From Bacteroidales bacterium (GTDB lineage: Bacteria; Bacteroidota; Bacteroidia; Bacteroidales; WCHB1-69): DNA of 64,000 nucleotides. Location of the stretch: assembly GCA_017549765.1 (NCBI GenBank), contig JAFYNM010000004.1, forward strand, positions 65,161-129,160. Reading direction: 5' to 3'. The notes below the pieces were generated by a model. It saw only the letters and a program-made list of their open reading frames with translations. It was not told the origin of the DNA and made no database searches. Shown in pieces: positions 10,140 through 18,496 of the stretch; position 1 is the stretch's first letter, and each line of letters begins with the position of its first letter. The translations under genes were made by a program, and so were the position numbers.

Positions 10140-10505
10140 TATACGCTTATATTGACTTGCTTTGAGAGCATTTATCTTGTTTGTGATTTCACCAATTTGT
10201 CCTTTGATGTCTTGAAGATGTTCTTCACTTATATATTCGAAATCAAAAGCCAAAAGAAACGAACAATAGACTTCAACGGCTGAACCGAAAGCTATTTCAG
10301 AAAAATGGGCCTGCTCCTTCAAAGAAGAACAAGACGTCATTTCAGCAAGGTTCAAAACGATGGAAGTAGCTGCTCTGCGAATTTGATCTGTCAAATTGTA
10401 TTTTTCTTTCTGAGGAAACGTGTCGATAATGGGATAAATGTTTTTCAAAAAGGTTCTCGCCAATTGCCAAACTTCCAACCGCTCGAACGAAAAAGAATAT
10501 GCCAT
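10134..10505 (-). CDS. Four-helix-bundle protein (23S rRNA intervening-sequence protein family)
   Basis: About 123 residues with the family hallmarks FERLEVWQLAR near the N-terminus, LTDQIRRAATSIVLNLAEM in the middle and a helical C-terminus. The family is known from open reading frames inside 23S rRNA intervening sequences and as free genes. Its molecular function is not established; homologues form pentameric four-helix bundles. Here it lies between serC and serA on the same strand, inside what is otherwise a two-gene serine operon. Inverted TTG/CAA-rich repeats bracket it. I chose MAYSFSF (10505) as the start; in-frame ATGs at 10508 and 10514 are alternatives. Confidence 0.75.
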   Translation of the reverse strand: MAYSFSFERLEVWQLARTFLKNIYPIIDTFPQKEKYNLTDQIRRAATSIVLNLAEMTSCSSLKEQAHFSEIAFGSAVEVYCSFLLAFDFEYISEEHLQDIKGQIGEITNKINALKASQYKRIQ

Positions 10506-10508
10506 CAT

Positions 10509-10528
10509 CAACAAATCAACAATTCAAC
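10509..10528. repeat. Right inverted repeat flanking the four-helix-bundle gene
   Basis: CAACAAATCAACAATTCAAC is the imperfect inverted partner of 10121-10139 and lies just upstream of the chosen start codon of the bracketed gene. Confidence 0.5.
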
Positions 10529-10538
10529 GGTTCAACAA

Positions 10539-11657
10539 CTATTTGTTCGCTTTCTCAAACTCTTGCATGCAGGCGACGAGGGCTTCGACGTCTTCCACGG
10601 TACAAGCGTTGTAGAGGGAGGCGCGGAAACCGCCGACGGAACGGTGACCCTTGATGCCGACCATGCCGCGCTCTTTGGCGAAGGCCATGAAAGCATCCTG
10701 TTTGTCTTCGTAACCCGGAGCCATCACCCAGCAGTGGTTCATGATGGAACGGTCGGCCTTGTCGGCCACGGTGCCCACGAACATGCTGTTGCGGTCGATC
10801 TCATCGTACAGCAGGTTGGATTTCTTCATGTTGATCTTGTTCATCTCAGCAACACCGCCGATGGTGTTCTTCAGCCAAGTGAGGGTTTCGTGCATCACGA
10901 AGATAGGCAGCACGGGAGGAGTGTTGAACATGGAGATGTTCTTGGCTTCCTCAGCAGCGTGCGTGCGATAGTCGATCATCGTGGGCAGAGGGTTCATGTA
11001 AGGACGGTCGCCAATCTGGCCAAGGATGTCCTTGCGTACGATGACGAAGGTCACGCCGGCAGGGCCAACGTTCTTCTGGGCACCACCATAGATGAGGCCA
11101 TATTTGGTCACGTCCACCGGACGGCTCATGATATCGGAGCTCATGTCGGCGACGAGCATCACGTTGTTGCACTCCTCAGCGGTGAAGTCCTTGCGGATCT
11201 CTGTACCGTAGATGGTGTTGTTGGTGGTGATGTGGAAATAGTCGGCGTCGGCGGGAACGGTCCAGCCTTTCGGGATGTAGTTGTAGGTCTTGTCCTCAGA
11301 GGAGGCCACGATCTCAGTTGTGCCGAAGTTCTTGGCTTCTTTGGCGGCTTTCTTGGCCCAAACACCGGTTTGGAGATAAGCGGCCTTGGTCTTCATCAGG
11401 TTGGCAGGCACCATGAAGAACTGGGTGCTGGCGCCACCACCGAGGAAGAGAACCTCGTAGTTGTCGGGGATGTTGAGCAGGTCGCGCCACAGTTGACGGG
11501 TCTCTGCCATAAGACGTTCCCAACCCGGGGTACGGTGGGAAATCTCCATTAAGCCGATACCCGTGTTGTCGAAATTGCGAATAGCGTTGATGGTGGATTC
11601 AACGGCTTCTTTCGGAAGGACGCAAGGTCCTGCATTAAAATTATGTACTTCTTTCAT
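10539..11657 (-). CDS. serC: Phosphoserine aminotransferase
   Basis: PLP-dependent transfer of an amino group from glutamate to 3-phosphohydroxypyruvate (serine synthesis); it can also act in pyridoxal phosphate synthesis. The protein is 372 residues, a normal length. It starts with the family signature HNFNAGPCVLP and keeps GGGAS-QF (73-80, phosphate/PLP site). The PLP-binding lysine is K195 in YGGAQKNVGPAG, and a C-terminal KGHRSVGGFRAS carries the substrate-binding Arg. It is the first gene of the unit serC, four-helix-bundle gene, serA. A textbook Bacteroidetes promoter lies about 55 bp upstream. Confidence 0.96.
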   Translation of the reverse strand: MKEVHNFNAGPCVLPKEAVESTINAIRNFDNTGIGLMEISHRTPGWERLMAETRQLWRDLLNIPDNYEVLFLGGGASTQFFMVPANLMKTKAAYLQTGVWAKKAAKEAKNFGTTEIVASSEDKTYNYIPKGWTVPADADYFHITTNNTIYGTEIRKDFTAEECNNVMLVADMSSDIMSRPVDVTKYGLIYGGAQKNVGPAGVTFVIVRKDILGQIGDRPYMNPLPTMIDYRTHAAEEAKNISMFNTPPVLPIFVMHETLTWLKNTIGGVAEMNKINMKKSNLLYDEIDRNSMFVGTVADKADRSIMNHCWVMAPGYEDKQDAFMAFAKERGMVGIKGHRSVGGFRASLYNACTVEDVEALVACMQEFEKANK

Positions 11658-11712
11658 AATTAATTGATTATGTATGTGTTATAAAATTATATGATAGTCT
11701 TCGAAATTCGTG

Positions 11713-11745
11713 GCAAAGATACTTAATTCTTTTGAGATAAACAAA
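11713..11745 (-). promoter_or_regulatory. Promoter of the serC operon
   Basis: Read on the minus strand: TTTG (11745-11742), a 20-nt spacer, then TATCTTTGC (11721-11713). This is an exact match to the Bacteroidetes -33/-7 pattern and gives a leader of about 50 nt. Confidence 0.8.
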
Positions 11746-11749
11746 ATAG

Positions 11750-11796
11750 AAAAACCGATAAAAGACTCCGTTTTTGAACGAAATGACTTTTATCGG
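11750..11796 (-). terminator. Terminator after purN
   Basis: A perfect 10-bp inverted repeat (CCGATAAAAG / CTTTTATCGG at 11787-11796 and 11755-11764), with a 22-nt loop, is followed on the minus strand by TTTT and more T-rich sequence. It separates purN from the serC promoter. Confidence 0.65.
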
Positions 11797-11827
11797 CTTG
11801 GGAGTGTAAAAAGCAATTTTTTTCTTG

Positions 11828-12394
11828 TCAGGAATTAAGGACGCGATGAATCACCTCGGGATAGTGTTGGTGTTCCAATTGATGGATGTGTGTCTCAATC
11901 TCGTCGAGGGATTCGGTGCCGTCGGCATGGAAGGAGAACTGGTCGATGATGGGGCCTGTATCCACACCCTCGTCCACAAAATGGATGGTGATGCCGAAGA
12001 CCTTCACGCCATAGCGGTAGGCGTCTTCGATGCCGTGTGCGCCCGCGAAAGAGGGCAGCAGGGCAGGGTGCAGGTTGATGATGCGATTGGGAAAATGTGA
12101 AAGCAGCACCTTGCCGATGAACCGCATGTATCCGGCCAGCACGATGTAGTCCACATCCTTCTTTTGCAACTCCTGCAGGATGGCTGTCTCGTATGCCTCC
12201 TTGTTTTCGTAATCTTTGGAGGAAAAGACGAACGCGTCAATACCGTGGGTACTGGCGCGTTCGACAGCCTTGCAGTTGGGTTTGTCGGAGACCAGCAACG
12301 CAATATGGGCTTGCAACTTGCCGGTTTCCACCGCATCGATGATGGCCTGGAAGTTGGATCCGAAGCCGGATGCGAAGACTGCAATGTTCTTCAT
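11828..12394 (-). CDS. purN: Phosphoribosylglycinamide formyltransferase (GAR transformylase)
   Basis: Transfers a formyl group from 10-formyltetrahydrofolate to GAR, the third step of purine synthesis. It has 188 residues, the normal size. The phosphate-binding loop is FASGFGSNF (7-15). The catalytic triad is N107, H109 (INLHPALLPSF) and D145 (VDTGPII), all present. It begins 12 bp after the stop of the upstream lipoprotein gene, so the two are probably co-transcribed. Confidence 0.95.
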   Translation of the reverse strand: MKNIAVFASGFGSNFQAIIDAVETGKLQAHIALLVSDKPNCKAVERASTHGIDAFVFSSKDYENKEAYETAILQELQKKDVDYIVLAGYMRFIGKVLLSHFPNRIINLHPALLPSFAGAHGIEDAYRYGVKVFGITIHFVDEGVDTGPIIDQFSFHADGTESLDEIETHIHQLEHQHYPEVIHRVLNS

Positions 12395-12406
12395 ACAGCT
12401 AAACGA

Positions 12407-12931
12407 TTAGTGTCTGGGTTCACCGTGATGGCCTTTTGGGCATGGACCACCTTGAGGACCTTGAGGACCTTTGTCGCCTTTGCAGCAAGGTTTGGGGCCT
12501 TCGCCCTTGTCACAGCCTTCGGGACCTTCGCCTTTGCAGCATTTGCCGCAGCAAGGCATGAGGTCGAAAGCAGCTTTCTTCTCATCCAGAGAGAGTTTGT
12601 CCCAGTTGGCCATAGCCTTCTCAAACTCGGCTTTTTTAGCTTCCATTTCAGCTTTCTTGGCTTCCATCTCTTCCTGCATAGCTTTCTGCTTGTCGTATTG
12701 AGCTTTGCGCTCGTTCAACAGTTCAGCTTTGCGGGTCTCGTCCAGGTTCTCCCAGTTTTTCCAGTCTTCCATAGCTTTCTTTTGCTCTTCAGACATTTCG
12801 CATTTAGGACCCTTGGGGGCGTCGCATTGCTCTTGATTCGGTTCAGCCGGTTGCTCGGCCTCTTTTGCTTTGTTGTTGCAGGATGCGAAAATCAAACTGC
12901 AAACAACCATGAGTGTGAAGATTTTTTTCAT
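12407..12931 (-). CDS. Cys/Gly/Pro-rich lipoprotein with coiled-coil middle
   Basis: A 174-residue protein. The signal peptide ends in a lipobox (MKKIFTLMVVCSLIFASC), predicting a lipidated Cys18. Residues about 45-120 are highly charged and helical (repeats of KKAEMEAKKAEFEKA), probably a coiled coil. The tail has nine Cys, several paired (PCCGKCC, PCC), with GEGP and GPQGPQGG segments and a final GHHGEPRH. The tail looks like a metal- or redox-binding segment, but no family comes to mind and the function is unknown. The next gene (purN) follows after 12 bp. Confidence 0.7.
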   Translation of the reverse strand: MKKIFTLMVVCSLIFASCNNKAKEAEQPAEPNQEQCDAPKGPKCEMSEEQKKAMEDWKNWENLDETRKAELLNERKAQYDKQKAMQEEMEAKKAEMEAKKAEFEKAMANWDKLSLDEKKAAFDLMPCCGKCCKGEGPEGCDKGEGPKPCCKGDKGPQGPQGGPCPKGHHGEPRH

Positions 12932-13011
12932 TGTAATGTGTTTTTAAAAAAGTGAATGAATAACGGAAAAATGTGTTCTATATTGTGATGACTTAAAAAA
13001 ATGCGGTGTTG

Positions 13012-15234
13012 TCAGATGTGCACCTCCAGCACCTGGTCGCCGACCATGATGTAGAAGGTGCCGGGGCGGAATTCGAAGTTTTGGTCTTTGTCGTTGAAAG
13101 ACTGGAAGAAGCGCTCGTCAATGGTGAACGTGACGCGTTGGGAGGCGCCGGGGTCCAGGGTGATGCGCTCAAAGCCCACCAACGTCTTGACGGGCCCGTC
13201 GGGGTCCTGTGGATTCCGCAGATAGATCTGCACCACCTCCTCGCCAGCGCGTGTTCCAGTGTTTTTGACCATACAGGAAAAACGGCGGTTGTCCACGTCA
13301 AAGTCGCAGTCGGAGTATTCGAAGGTGGTATAGCTGAGTCCGTGACCGAAGGGGTAGAGCGGTTTTTCCGTCATGAAGCGGTAGGTGCGCCCGTGCATGT
13401 CGTAGCTGTCGAAGGGCGGGAGCTCGTTGTGGACGCTGTAGAAGGTCACGGGCAGATGGCCGGAGGGGTTGTATTTGCCGAAGAGCACATCGGCCACGGC
13501 GGTGCCGCCCTCCTGTCCGGGATACCAAGCGCAGAGGATGCCGTCCAAGTTCTCGTCTTCCCAGTCCAAGGCGATGGCGCTGCCGGTGTTGAGCACCAAG
13601 ACGACGGGTTTGCCGGTCTTTTTCAGCTTGCGCAACATCCCGTTCTGGATGCGGGGCAGCTCTATCGAGGTGCGGTCGCCGCCATGGAAACCATCTGCTT
13701 CCACGTCCAGCTGTTCGCCCTCCAGCGCAGGGGACAGGCCACCGACGAAGATGATGAGGTCGCACTTGGCAATTTGCTTGTCGAAGTTGGCGGGCAGCTT
13801 GTAACGCCCATCCACATGGTGACAGGTCGTGTCGAAGTAGATGGTCGGGCCGTGCGGTATCTGCTTCACGCATTTTTTGATGCCTTCCAGGATGGTGGTC
13901 GTGTGGTAGGGGGTGCCGTTGTAGTTGCCCCACATCATCTCTGCGTTGGCTGCGTTGGGGCCCACCACGGCAATGCGTTTATATTTTGCCGGGTCGAGCG
14001 GCAGAATGTTGTTTTTGTTCTGCAGCAGCACCATGCTTTCGAGAGCCATGCGATAAGATAAATAATCATAGTCGAGGGGTTCCACCTCCACATCTTTGCC
14101 ACCTTTCCAGCGGCACATCTCCTCCTCGGAGAAGAGTCCCAGGCGCATGCGGGTCATCAGGATCTTGCGGACGTGCTCGTCGATGATGCCCTTATCGAGG
14201 TAGCCGCGTTCCACCGCCTCCTTCAGGGCGGGCAGGCCGCTGCCGCATTCCAGGTCGATGACGGAGCCGAAGGCGGCCGTGGCGGCATCAGCGGCCGTGG
14301 GGTAGGTCTCGTGGCGCGGGATCACGGTGTCGCGCTCCCACGCGTCGTTCAGCGCCCAGCAGTCGGTGACGAACAAGCCCTCGTAACCCCACTGCTCTTT
14401 GAGGATCTTGACCAGAAGATGCTGGTTGGTACAGCAGGGCTCGCCGTCGAGACGGTTGTAGCCGCACATCACCTGCTGCACGTTGGCCTCTTTGACGAGT
14501 GTCTCAAAGGCAGGCAGATAGGTGGTCCACAGGTCGCGGGGCGTCACCGACACGTCGAAGGAGTGGCGGATGGACTCGGGACCGCTGTGGACGGCGAAGT
14601 GCTTGGCGCAGGCCAACGTGGTGAAATAGATAGAGTCTGTGCCCTGCAAGCCTTCCACGCAGGCCTTGCCCATCTGGGCGGTCAGGTAGGGATCCTCGCC
14701 GTAGGTCTCCATGCCCCGCCCCCAGCGGGGGTCACGGAAGATGTTGATGTTGGGGGTGAAGAAAGAGATGCCTTTGTAGTCGCCATATTCTTGGTTGCGC
14801 TGGGCCTCCTCGAACTTCCAGCGTCCCTCTACGGCAATCCAGGAGAACAACTTCTTCACGGCAGGCACATCGAAGGTGGCGGCAAGACCGATGGGTTGGG
14901 GATAGACGGTGGCATAACCGTTGCGGGCCACGCCGTGCAGCGCCTCGTTCCACCAGCTGTAGGCCGGGATGCCGAGTCGCTCGATGGCTGGGTTCTGATG
15001 CTCCATCATGGCCAGCTTCTCCGTAAGGGTCAGCTGGCGCAGGAGAATCTCCACCCGCTGCTCCATAGGCAGGGAGAGGTCGCGGAAGGAGGTGTCGGGA
15101 AATCTTGACTCCACAATGGTTCTCTCACCGTCGCTCCTCGGACATCCTATGATCGTGGTGGAAGAGTCGGGAGTCTGCGCCGACAGGGAGAAAAGGGTGA
15201 GCATGCACCAGCAGAGCGTGATCCAATGTTTCAT
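13012..15234 (-). CDS. Secreted glycoside hydrolase family 3 enzyme (beta-glucosidase/beta-xylosidase type)
   Basis: 740 residues with a signal peptide (cleavage after LFSLSAQ, about residue 20). The GH3 N-terminal barrel runs to about 380 and contains KHFAVH (211-216) and the nucleophile Asp291 in FVTDCWALNDAW. The sandwich domain follows (VVGPNA ... GGLSPALEGE ... GKPVVLVLNTGSA), then a C-terminal fibronectin III-like domain (YPFGHGLSYTTFEYSD ... AGEEVVQIYL). The stretch FTPNINIFRDPRWGRGMETYGEDP is typical of the xylosidase/glucosidase branch. It should release terminal beta-linked glucose or xylose from plant oligosaccharides in the periplasm. No SusC/SusD genes are adjacent. Exact specificity cannot be read from the sequence. 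Confidence 0.9.
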   Translation of the reverse strand: MKHWITLCWCMLTLFSLSAQTPDSSTTIIGCPRSDGERTIVESRFPDTSFRDLSLPMEQRVEILLRQLTLTEKLAMMEHQNPAIERLGIPAYSWWNEALHGVARNGYATVYPQPIGLAATFDVPAVKKLFSWIAVEGRWKFEEAQRNQEYGDYKGISFFTPNINIFRDPRWGRGMETYGEDPYLTAQMGKACVEGLQGTDSIYFTTLACAKHFAVHSGPESIRHSFDVSVTPRDLWTTYLPAFETLVKEANVQQVMCGYNRLDGEPCCTNQHLLVKILKEQWGYEGLFVTDCWALNDAWERDTVIPRHETYPTAADAATAAFGSVIDLECGSGLPALKEAVERGYLDKGIIDEHVRKILMTRMRLGLFSEEEMCRWKGGKDVEVEPLDYDYLSYRMALESMVLLQNKNNILPLDPAKYKRIAVVGPNAANAEMMWGNYNGTPYHTTTILEGIKKCVKQIPHGPTIYFDTTCHHVDGRYKLPANFDKQIAKCDLIIFVGGLSPALEGEQLDVEADGFHGGDRTSIELPRIQNGMLRKLKKTGKPVVLVLNTGSAIALDWEDENLDGILCAWYPGQEGGTAVADVLFGKYNPSGHLPVTFYSVHNELPPFDSYDMHGRTYRFMTEKPLYPFGHGLSYTTFEYSDCDFDVDNRRFSCMVKNTGTRAGEEVVQIYLRNPQDPDGPVKTLVGFERITLDPGASQRVTFTIDERFFQSFNDKDQNFEFRPGTFYIMVGDQVLEVHI

Positions 15235-15254
15235 AACGCAACGTTTTTAAGCGT

Positions 15255-15263
15255 GCAAAGATA
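15255..15263 (-). promoter_or_regulatory. Likely -7 element of the GH3 gene
   Basis: TATCTTTGC on the minus strand, 21 bp upstream of the GH3 start. No good TTTG is visible at the expected -33 distance. Confidence 0.45.
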
Positions 15264-15360
15264 AAAGAATTCTGGAAATCTCCGCGGGTGACACAGATAT
15301 ATATTCCTCTGTTTTTGAATAAGGAACCGAAAATCGGTGTATGATGGGAAAGATGGTCTA

Positions 15361-17748
15361 TTATCTCGCTTTGATAATTTTCTGTGTATGGACACGGTCA
15401 TTGGCAAATCGCAGACGGATAAAATAGATACCTTCAGGAAGATGGGTAATATCCACCGAGTTTGAGTGTTCGGCACTAACACATTGGCCTTGTACATTCA
15501 TCACACTCCATTCCAACAGTTCCATTTCTTCATTATCTTGATTACAAGTCACCAAAACTTTCCCAGTGGTGGGATTGGGGAAGACACTTACACTAACAGT
15601 TGAGTATTCGTTGATACCAACACTTGTAACGTTCAGGATCTTCATCACATTAGGAGCGGCTTCGTATTGGTCGTTGCCTGGTTGCGAGGCGGTGATGATG
15701 GCCAATCCCGGTTGCAGCAGCGTCAATATGCTGCCGTTGATGGTGGCCACATTTTCATCGCTGCAAGTAAATGTGACAGGCAGTCCGGAGGTGGCAGCTG
15801 CCGCCAAAACCACAGGACTGTCCTCCAGGGTAAAGGTGAGTTCTTGATTCCACAGAATGCTTTGGGCAAGCAGGTCGGAGCCATCGTCTATCACGGTGAG
15901 GATCTTGGCCACATCAGCGGCAGCATTCCAGGTAGAATTGCCCGGTTGCGAGGCGGTGATGATGGCATAACCCGGGCTGTGAAGTGTGAGCACGTTGCCG
16001 TTTACCATGGCGATGTTTTCGTTGCTGCTCGTATAGGTGACGGGAAGTCCCGAGGTTGCAGTGGCGTTGAGGGATAAGGTGCCGTCGGAGAGGTTGACGG
16101 TCAAATCCTGATTCCAAGAGATGGTCTGGTTAAAAGTGGAATTCGAATATTCGTACGCCCCGATGTCGGCGATGTTGTTGCCGATGCGTGGGTTGCCATC
16201 CATATCGGTGGAGGGCATGTAGGTGATGAACAACGTGTTGGGATCGCCCGCGTCGATCAGCGGCGAGTTGGGCAGCACATGCCAGTCAGCATTGAGGTTA
16301 GAATAGTCTGTGGAAATGGTGGTGGCCCCGACCAAAGACGACGGACTTACAAACATCGGTTGCGTCAAAGAATCCAACACGATGTTGGTGCTGTCGGCGG
16401 CGAAGTCGCTGGTGGAAGAAGCATTGCAGGCGCAATAAGTATAAGGGAGTGTATAACTGTTGGACCAAAATAAATTAGCGTTTTCACTGCCTCGTTTGTT
16501 GTTCACTGCCACCACATTCTTGACGGTGGCCGCCTTGGTGGTACGGATACCGCCGGTTCCACTGGTGTTTGTGGTCTGAGCTAAATTGTTGTTTACCACG
16601 CAGTTGGTCATATACAATCGTCCTACGGGGTAGCCAGCGTAGGAGCTTGAAGTCGATCCGTTGGCGTATGTCACCACTCCGCCAGTCACGTCAATACCTT
16701 CAGTGGAGATGGCGCTGTTGTTGGCAATCACGCTGCCGATGATGTGGGTGCTGTGGGTATAGACGCTGATGCCACCGGCAATGTAGGGCCGATAGTCTTC
16801 ACTGCTCGCTGTAGTGGCCGTGGTGTAAACGATATTGTCGATAATGCGTGAATTGATGATCCTCCATTCATTCCTCGTTTGGTTGTAGGAAAAGTTGCTG
16901 TTTTGCGTGAGGATGCCGCCGGCCTTGGCATTCAGTCCGCTTGCAGTGTTCTTGGTGATGTCGCAGTTGTTGACAATGACGGTGCTGTACGGCACAATAT
17001 AGGCTGTGTTGAACCTCATCCCGCCATAAACGGAGCCCGTATTCTCTGTAATCACGCAATTTGTGAATTCGTAGGTGGCACCGTAGGTTTGTCCACCGCT
17101 GTACATACTTACGCCGCCATTGGAGGTGTTACCCTTGATCATGCAGCCTGAGATTTGAAACGTGGCATTGTAGTAAGAGTTGTTATAAGACATACACAGA
17201 TATATCCCGCAGGCGTTGTCGGTCATGGTACAATTGGAGATGGTGTAGGTGTTGTTCGCTTCGCTGTAAACACCATATTGATTGCCGCCTGTCACATAAA
17301 AGCCATCAAAATCCACAGGCCTGCAGTTATACGAGTTGTTGTAATACATGTAGCCATTAATGGAGACGGCATAATTGCTGTTATGCTGAGCATCGATAAT
17401 GGAGCAGGAGCTGTCGGCAGCGATGCCGTAGGTAAGCGGCTGTCGTTCAAAAAGATGGCTTTCCGTACCCGCGAATCCGCCGTACACGTGCGTGCTGCTT
17501 TTGATGGTGCAAGCCGGATAGGTGCCCACCGCCACAAACACCGAGTCGTTATTGGGTTGGGTAATGAGGGCCATCGCCCCGTTGATGGTGGCCTTGGCCG
17601 TTGCCCACGAGAGTCCATTATTGGAATCGTTACCTTGAGGGGAAACAAAATACGTGGTTTGGGCCGTTGTCTCCCGACAATAAAAAATCAGGATAGCTAC
17701 AAGAAAAAGAATGCTGAAACTCCTTGATAATCTATTGAATGTTAACAT
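15361..17748 (-). CDS. Parallel beta-helix surface protein with T9SS sorting domain (choice-of-anchor Q type)
   Basis: About 795 residues from the chosen start at 17748 (MLTFNRLSRSFSILFLVAILIF... TTAQ, a good signal peptide). An in-frame ATG at 17772 is possible. Starts further up would lie upstream of the predicted -7 element (17795-17803). The first half reads as choice-of-anchor Q/right-handed beta-helix: NGLSWATAKATINGAM, many short ITNSRIIDN-like rungs, and the closing LIDAGDPN ... DMDGNPRIGNNIADIGAYEYS. Two near-identical about 80-residue domains follow (WNQ.LT....D....L.A.ATSGLPVT.T.S.EN.A..NG..LTL..PG.AIITASQPGN). The C-terminus (VFPNPTTGKVLV ... GIYFIRLRF) is a T9SS type A sorting domain. 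It is probably a polysaccharide-binding or -cleaving surface protein; no catalytic residues were identified. Confidence 0.82.
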   Translation of the reverse strand: MLTFNRLSRSFSILFLVAILIFYCRETTAQTTYFVSPQGNDSNNGLSWATAKATINGAMALITQPNNDSVFVAVGTYPACTIKSSTHVYGGFAGTESHLFERQPLTYGIAADSSCSIIDAQHNSNYAVSINGYMYYNNSYNCRPVDFDGFYVTGGNQYGVYSEANNTYTISNCTMTDNACGIYLCMSYNNSYYNATFQISGCMIKGNTSNGGVSMYSGGQTYGATYEFTNCVITENTGSVYGGMRFNTAYIVPYSTVIVNNCDITKNTASGLNAKAGGILTQNSNFSYNQTRNEWRIINSRIIDNIVYTTATTASSEDYRPYIAGGISVYTHSTHIIGSVIANNSAISTEGIDVTGGVVTYANGSTSSSYAGYPVGRLYMTNCVVNNNLAQTTNTSGTGGIRTTKAATVKNVVAVNNKRGSENANLFWSNSYTLPYTYCACNASSTSDFAADSTNIVLDSLTQPMFVSPSSLVGATTISTDYSNLNADWHVLPNSPLIDAGDPNTLFITYMPSTDMDGNPRIGNNIADIGAYEYSNSTFNQTISWNQDLTVNLSDGTLSLNATATSGLPVTYTSSNENIAMVNGNVLTLHSPGYAIITASQPGNSTWNAAADVAKILTVIDDGSDLLAQSILWNQELTFTLEDSPVVLAAAATSGLPVTFTCSDENVATINGSILTLLQPGLAIITASQPGNDQYEAAPNVMKILNVTSVGINEYSTVSVSVFPNPTTGKVLVTCNQDNEEMELLEWSVMNVQGQCVSAEHSNSVDITHLPEGIYFIRLRFANDRVHTQKIIKAR

Positions 17749-17794
17749 GTTGTTTACGAAGTTTAAATCCATGATTTCATTTGAAAAAAGGAGT

Positions 17795-17803
17795 GCAAAA
17801 ATA
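17795..17803 (-). promoter_or_regulatory. Likely -7 element of the beta-helix gene
   Basis: TATTTTTGC on the minus strand, about 45 bp upstream of the chosen start. It argues against a start at 17871. The -33 element is not clear. Confidence 0.45.
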
Positions 17804-17832
17804 TAAAATCTCCACGAATTAATGCTTCGGTT

Positions 17833-17865
17833 TTTGCGAGATACTAAGAGAATGTGTATCTTTGC
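17833..17865 (+). promoter_or_regulatory. Intact promoter of the EFR1 remnant
   Basis: TTTG (17833-17836), a 20-nt spacer and TATCTTTGC (17857-17865): a full match to the Bacteroidetes promoter, 17 bp before the remnant's original ATG at 17883. Confidence 0.75.
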
Positions 17866-17882
17866 TCCCAAAATATAGCACT

Positions 17883-18151
17883 ATGATCTTCTACTTCTCC
17901 AGATGCCCAACACCTACATCAATATGGCGGGTTTTGGCATCGACAAGCCCGAGATGGCCAAGCGCAAGATTGAGAAGGCAAAGGAGCACCTGCCGGAAAT
18001 CATCCAGAATATCACCCTGGAAGACGGTCGCCCGAAATGGCATGGCAATTGCACCAACTGCGACGCCTGCTTCCACCACTGCCCGAAAAAAGCCATCCAG
18101 TACGGCAAGGCGAGCAAAGGGAAGGGGCAGTATTATTTCGGGAAGCTGTAA
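17883..18151 (+). pseudogene. Decayed EFR1-family flavodoxin/ferredoxin
   Basis: EFR1 proteins start with a flavodoxin-like MIFYFSGTGNS and end with two 4Fe-4S motifs. Here MIFYFS is present (17883-17900), then the sequence jumps out of frame to MPNTYINMAGFGIDKPE (from 17903), a block that normally lies about 100 residues further on. A second, in-frame gap joins KAKEHLPEIIQ directly to NITLEDGRPKWHG, removing the middle region and the first 4Fe-4S motif. Only the last cluster motif (CTNCDACFHHCP) and the usual ending (YGKASKGKGQYYFGKL) remain. The 82-residue frame 17903-18151 could still be translated, but it lacks the flavin domain. The two-deletion reading comes from my memory of the family's layout. 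Confidence 0.75.
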
Positions 18152-18186
18152 TCTCCGCGTATTGAGCGAATCCGTGGAGAAATTTT
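18152..18186. repeat. Hairpin / Bacteroidetes-type intergenic repeat after the EFR1 remnant
   Basis: TCTCCGCG (18152-18159) pairs with CGTGGAGA (18173-18180) through eight pairs, one of them G-T, across a 13-nt loop. AATTTTCC follows. It lies between the convergent EFR1 remnant and toxin gene and may act as a weak terminator. The motif AATCTCC(G/A)CG also occurs near 15277 and 17806. Confidence 0.45.
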
Positions 18187-18187
18187 C

Positions 18188-18496
18188 CTAATCCACGATC
18201 ATTTTGCCAATCAACACACGATCCAACATTACCGTATCATCTTCAATATGAAAAATATATACAAACTTATGGTTGTGTGACACCATACGCCGAGCTTTCG
18301 GATGAACGGATAGGATTGTGCGAGAACGGCTTGACGTATAACAGTCAGCATAAATTGATAAAGACCTTATCTCTTGGCCAATAACATCCAAATAACGATA
18401 TGCCCCCTCTGGAGATAGCTTGTCAAACAGGAAGTCTGCGATGGAATCAATATCTTTTTCAGCGGTTTTCTTTACTTTAACATTGTATGTTTTCAT
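18188..18496 (-). CDS. ParE/RelE-superfamily toxin
   Basis: About 102 residues starting at MKTYNVKVKKTAEKDIDSIADF. It has the family layout of two N-terminal helices (DIDSIADFLFDKLSPEGAYRYLDVIGQEI) followed by a beta-sheet (RMVSHNHKFVYIFHIEDDTVMLDRVLIG). ParE proteins poison gyrase and RelE proteins cut mRNA on the ribosome; which applies here cannot be told. The start overlaps the end of the upstream antitoxin gene by 20 bp, the usual arrangement for a co-translated pair. Confidence 0.75.
   Translation of the reverse strand: MKTYNVKVKKTAEKDIDSIADFLFDKLSPEGAYRYLDVIGQEIRSLSIYADCYTSSRSRTILSVHPKARRMVSHNHKFVYIFHIEDDTVMLDRVLIGKMIVD

Noticed and set aside
17749-17871. N-terminal extension of the beta-helix protein from 17871
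   Set aside because: The extension would begin upstream of the -7 element at 17795-17803 and push the signal peptide to the middle of the protein.
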